This document shows positions 15,954-18,433 of a stretch of DNA of 18,433 nt, in pieces. The stretch spans positions 1 to 18,433 of the forward strand of contig JADNRY010001039.1 in NCBI GenBank assembly GCA_015501585.1. Direction: 5' to 3'. The translations under genes and the position numbers were made by a program. The DNA comes from Rhodocollybia butyracea (Eukaryota; Basidiomycota; Agaricomycetes; Agaricales; Omphalotaceae). The number at the start of each line of letters is the position of its first letter. The stretch's first letter is position 1. The notes below the pieces were generated by a model, which saw nothing but the letters and a program-made list of their open reading frames with translations, was not told the DNA's origin and did not search any database.

Positions 15954-17673
15954 ATGACTCCACCTTGCACACGATGTGGTAACCCTCTCCGGATACCTAT
16001 AAACCTCAGCGCTGAGGACCTTTCTGCATTGGATAACAACCTTCGCTTTGAATATGGACCATTCGTGGTCACCCCAGAACGAGCAGAAAAGGTGAGGACG
16101 ATGCTGGCTCTGATGGATAAAGATCTCGAAGATCGTGAATCCGAACCGGCTCGCCTCGATAAACAAACCATTGCTGCTCAGGCAGAAAAGCACCGATTAG
16201 CAACGCAAAGAGCCAAGCTGTGCGCTTTGCTCTCACCAGTGCGAAAACTGCCAAACGAAACCTTAATGCGCATCTTTCAGCACGTATGTGAAGAAAATCT
16301 CCTCCAATGCTATCCATGGTCGAAACATTGTCCTCCAACTGAAATGACATCTCCCGCCATCACTTACCTTCCTACGATGGCAATCAGCTCTGTGTGTTTT
16401 CGCTGGCATGCATTTGTGCTGTCCTCACCTAGTTTGTGGGCAAATCTAGCAGTGGAAACACTCAATACGTCCTTGGACAAAGAAGGAGACCTGGTTGGTT
16501 TCATTAGTACAGTTACTCGATATCTGGAGAGATCGGGTGATTCACCATTGAGGCTTGTACTTACTATATACGATTCATCCGGGTCTCGTGCTGCAAAGGT
16601 CCCTTCCCTAATCCACCTTACGCAGCATGCTCATCGTTGGAAAACGTTCAAGTATCACGGAGATCACTCATTAACAAAGTACAACCAGTTCTCCGAACTG
16701 CACTGTCCATTGCTTGAAGAATTGGATATCGCTATCATGTTAAATGGGCTCAATTGTTTCAAACATTATCCGAGACTCTGTACACTCTCCACCTCCGAGC
16801 CCGTGGGGCCAACACCCAAGCTCCTCTACAATCAACTTGATCATATCAATCTTTATCGCTATTCACTCACAGAGTTGGTGGTAGCTCTTTGCAGCTGCCC
16901 CTCTTTAAAATCTCTTGAGTTGGGTTATATTGATGGAAGAAAGCAGAAATTAGGCAGATGGGGGGACATGGCGGAACATCACATCTCTTGCTCTTGGAGA
17001 AAGCACATCGTTGCGTATGGTGTTTTACTCCTTTGACTTTCCTTCCTTAAACAAGCTCGTGATAACTGGAGGTGATCGCTGGCCAGCCCATGGTTTTGCT
17101 TCATTCATCTCCAGATCATCTTGTATGATCACCACATTCACGCTCTTGGGCACATCTATGTATGATTTGGACCTTATTGCAGCCCTTCAAGTCATGCCAG
17201 CCCTACTTCATCTTGAAGTCAAAGGATCACCTGCGGCCCAAGTATATCCGAAAGTACCGGAGTCCACTCACTCCACTTCTTGTCTGGAGCCTTACTCATG
17301 ACGAATCCACTTCTATCTCCCTAGTTCCAAGATTACGCAGTCTTCATTTGACTTGGATACGTGAATCTACTGATGCATCCGATGATGCCTCTGACGTTGC
17401 ATTAATTGGCCATGCATTCAACAGTGCATTGGACGATGAACCCGACGACGAATTCGATGATGCTGCTTTTGTTAGTATGGTTGAATCACGCTGGTTCAAA
17501 CCCGGTTCGGATTTATCTGCGGAGATGCTAGCAATGGGGAGAAGTTCCATCCAATCTGTCGTTCTAAGTTTCCTAATCAAAGAGTGGATGCAGACATCTA
17601 TGAGCCACTACGGATTCTAGATGCAGAGGGATTGAGAGTAGTGGTTGCCGGAACAAATGGAGTACAGGTATAA
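15954..17673 (+). pseudogene. F-box-like / LRR-like paralog D, three one-base frameshifts
   Basis: The first 330 or so codons are open: CTRCGNP at residues 5-11, coiled coil, F-box (KLPNETLMRIF; ISSVCFRWHAFVLSSPSLWANL) and LRR-like blocks almost equal to C. An extra G in a run of six near 16961-16966 shifts the frame; the other frame continues TWRNITSLALG. An extra base near 17220-17230 (after LLHLEV) shifts again to KDHLRPKYIRKYRSPLT. A lost base near 17558 (VVLSF for VVLKF) moves the ending DADIYEPLRILDAEGLRVVVAGTNGVQV into a third frame, closing at 17671-17673. The N-terminal third resembles A2 and the rest resembles C. An Asp-rich insert near 17385-17460 precedes DDAAFVSMVESRW. Few mutations and long open pieces suggest a young pseudogene, or base-call errors in an intact gene. 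If translated as is, the product is 360 aa. Confidence 0.8.
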
Positions 17674-17743
17674 TAATTTGGGTAGTGCCCGTCGAAATGC
17701 TTTTGGATCTGTGGTGTTTGTCTTTGTGTGAATTTTGGTATCA

Positions 17744-17749
17744 AATAAA
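17744..17749 (+). terminator. Possible polyadenylation signal after D
   Basis: AATAAA about 70 nt after the D stop codon. Fungal polyadenylation signals are loose, so this is only suggestive. Confidence 0.3.
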
Positions 17750-18090
17750 CTTTGTTGTTTGCTATTCCAGTGCATCGCACTGCTACTGTATTTAGTACTT
17801 AGCATTACCATATTGTGTTCGCAGATCGAGAATATAGTAACTGGGCAGTCCGTGTTCCTTCGGTGTTTATACTGGTCTCGTCGGGGTAAGCTAGTTGCGC
17901 TGGTTAACAAATTATAAACCTTGCAATCTGCAATCTTACAACCTCTCCATCTCTACCTCCACTGCCTCATTGGTTCCACTTACCTTGAGAGCAGCCACTG
18001 AAAAAGCAAAATCGCCATTGTAGCGTGAAATCGTAACAAACAAGATCTACCAAGTGATGCGTTCAGGATTTACACGTTTTAGTCTCCATT

Positions 18091-18200
18091 GCTACTCTCT
18101 CGATCGTGGTTGGTCCAGTAGCCATTCTATTCAACATTCCAGTGGACGATATCGCTCTGAAGATCATGATGGCGTATAATCAAGACTGCTCATTGAAGAG
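18091..18200 (+). repeat. Diverged repeat shared with the B2 downstream region
   Basis: Partner of 12101-12190: CGTGGTTGGTCCAGTAGCC, ATTCAA and ACTGCTCATTGAAGAG line up with GTGGTTGACCAAGTAGCC, ATTCAA and GCTGCTCAAATGAGAG. Confidence 0.5.
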
Positions 18201-18433
18201 TACAGAAGATCGTATTAATAATTGGTTGAGGACATAACAAGGCTCTGGTGAATACTCGTGCAATATGTAAAATGGAAACAATTTTTCAAAAGCAAATTGT
18301 AATATTACGTCTGTAGACATTGTGAATACCAGTATTTGTATAGCAAGCTAATAGACATTCCGTTCAAGATATTGAATCATCAAGTACAAAGACACTACCA
18401 TTTTCCGCCTTAGATTCCTAGGTCTACTCGTTG

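Larger units (their letters stand above)
17674..18433. other. 3' flank of D, no gene recognised
   Basis: The first 90 nt match the 3' flanks of the other copies (GCTTTTGGATCTGTGGTG against 1847 and 7850). 18091-18200 shares a diverged block with 12101-12190. After that I see no open frame or repeat that I can support. Confidence 0.5.

Noticed and set aside
15541..15957. 138-codon frame crossing the MITE
   Set aside because: It starts in the left inverted repeat and ends at the D start codon; no transposase motif is seen and the length is far below that of any mariner transposase.
1..18433. Search for tRNA, rRNA, CRISPR array, LTR retrotransposon or biosynthetic cluster genes
   Set aside because: By eye I found no tRNA cloverleaf, rRNA match, regular spaced repeats, reverse transcriptase motifs or cluster enzymes. 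This is a limit of reading without tools, not proof of absence.

Overview
The window looks like nuclear DNA of a mushroom-forming basidiomycete (Agaricomycetes). The evidence is a tandem family of F-box/leucine-rich-repeat-like proteins of the kind that is greatly expanded in these fungi, a spliced fungal ricin-B-type lectin gene with four very short GT-AG introns (47-64 nt), and no bacterial-style operon structure. All recognisable genes are on the + strand. No rRNA, tRNA or CRISPR array was seen.

Layout. (1) 1-1336: frameshifted F-box paralog A1, cut by the window edge. (2) 1337-2010: its 3' flank, plus a second, truncated copy of the gene's 3' end and flank. (3) 2380-3235: promoter, first exon, intron and start of the second exon of a mitochondrial Hsp70 gene, broken. 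(4) 3797-4053: 5' fragment of a second F-box paralog (B1). (5) 5006-5687: complete five-exon beta-trefoil lectin, 147 aa. (6) 6148-7818: intact F-box paralog A2, 556 aa. (7) 7819-9470: its 3' flank and a second, more decayed Hsp70 5' region. (8) 10142-11811: full-length but frameshifted F-box paralog B2. (9) 11812-13695: mostly unrecognised sequence. (10) 13726-15375: intact F-box paralog C, 549 aa. (11) 15499-15873: a 375-bp MITE-like inverted-repeat element with TA target duplication. (12) 15954-17673: F-box paralog D, with three single-base frameshifts. (13) 17674-18433: 3' flank, no gene recognised.

The main structural fact is a segmental duplication: the block F-box A - 3' flank - Hsp70 5' end - F-box B is present twice (about 1-4040 and about 6495-10400). 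In the first copy A is broken and B is cut short; in the second A is intact and B is frameshifted. The lectin lies between the two copies. The F-box proteins share an N-terminal CxxCGNP motif, a coiled coil, an F-box-like domain and an LRR-like C-terminal region. By family knowledge they are likely substrate adaptors of SCF ubiquitin ligases; their targets cannot be read from the sequence. Of five substantial paralogs and one relic, only A2 and C are open throughout, so the locus shows gene birth, decay, gene conversion and transposon insertion. I found no strong case for an undescribed multi-gene system. The most unusual items are the duplicated Hsp70 promoter/5' fragment, the mosaic gene D with a MITE about 80 bp upstream of its start, and the conserved leader upstream of the F-box start codons.
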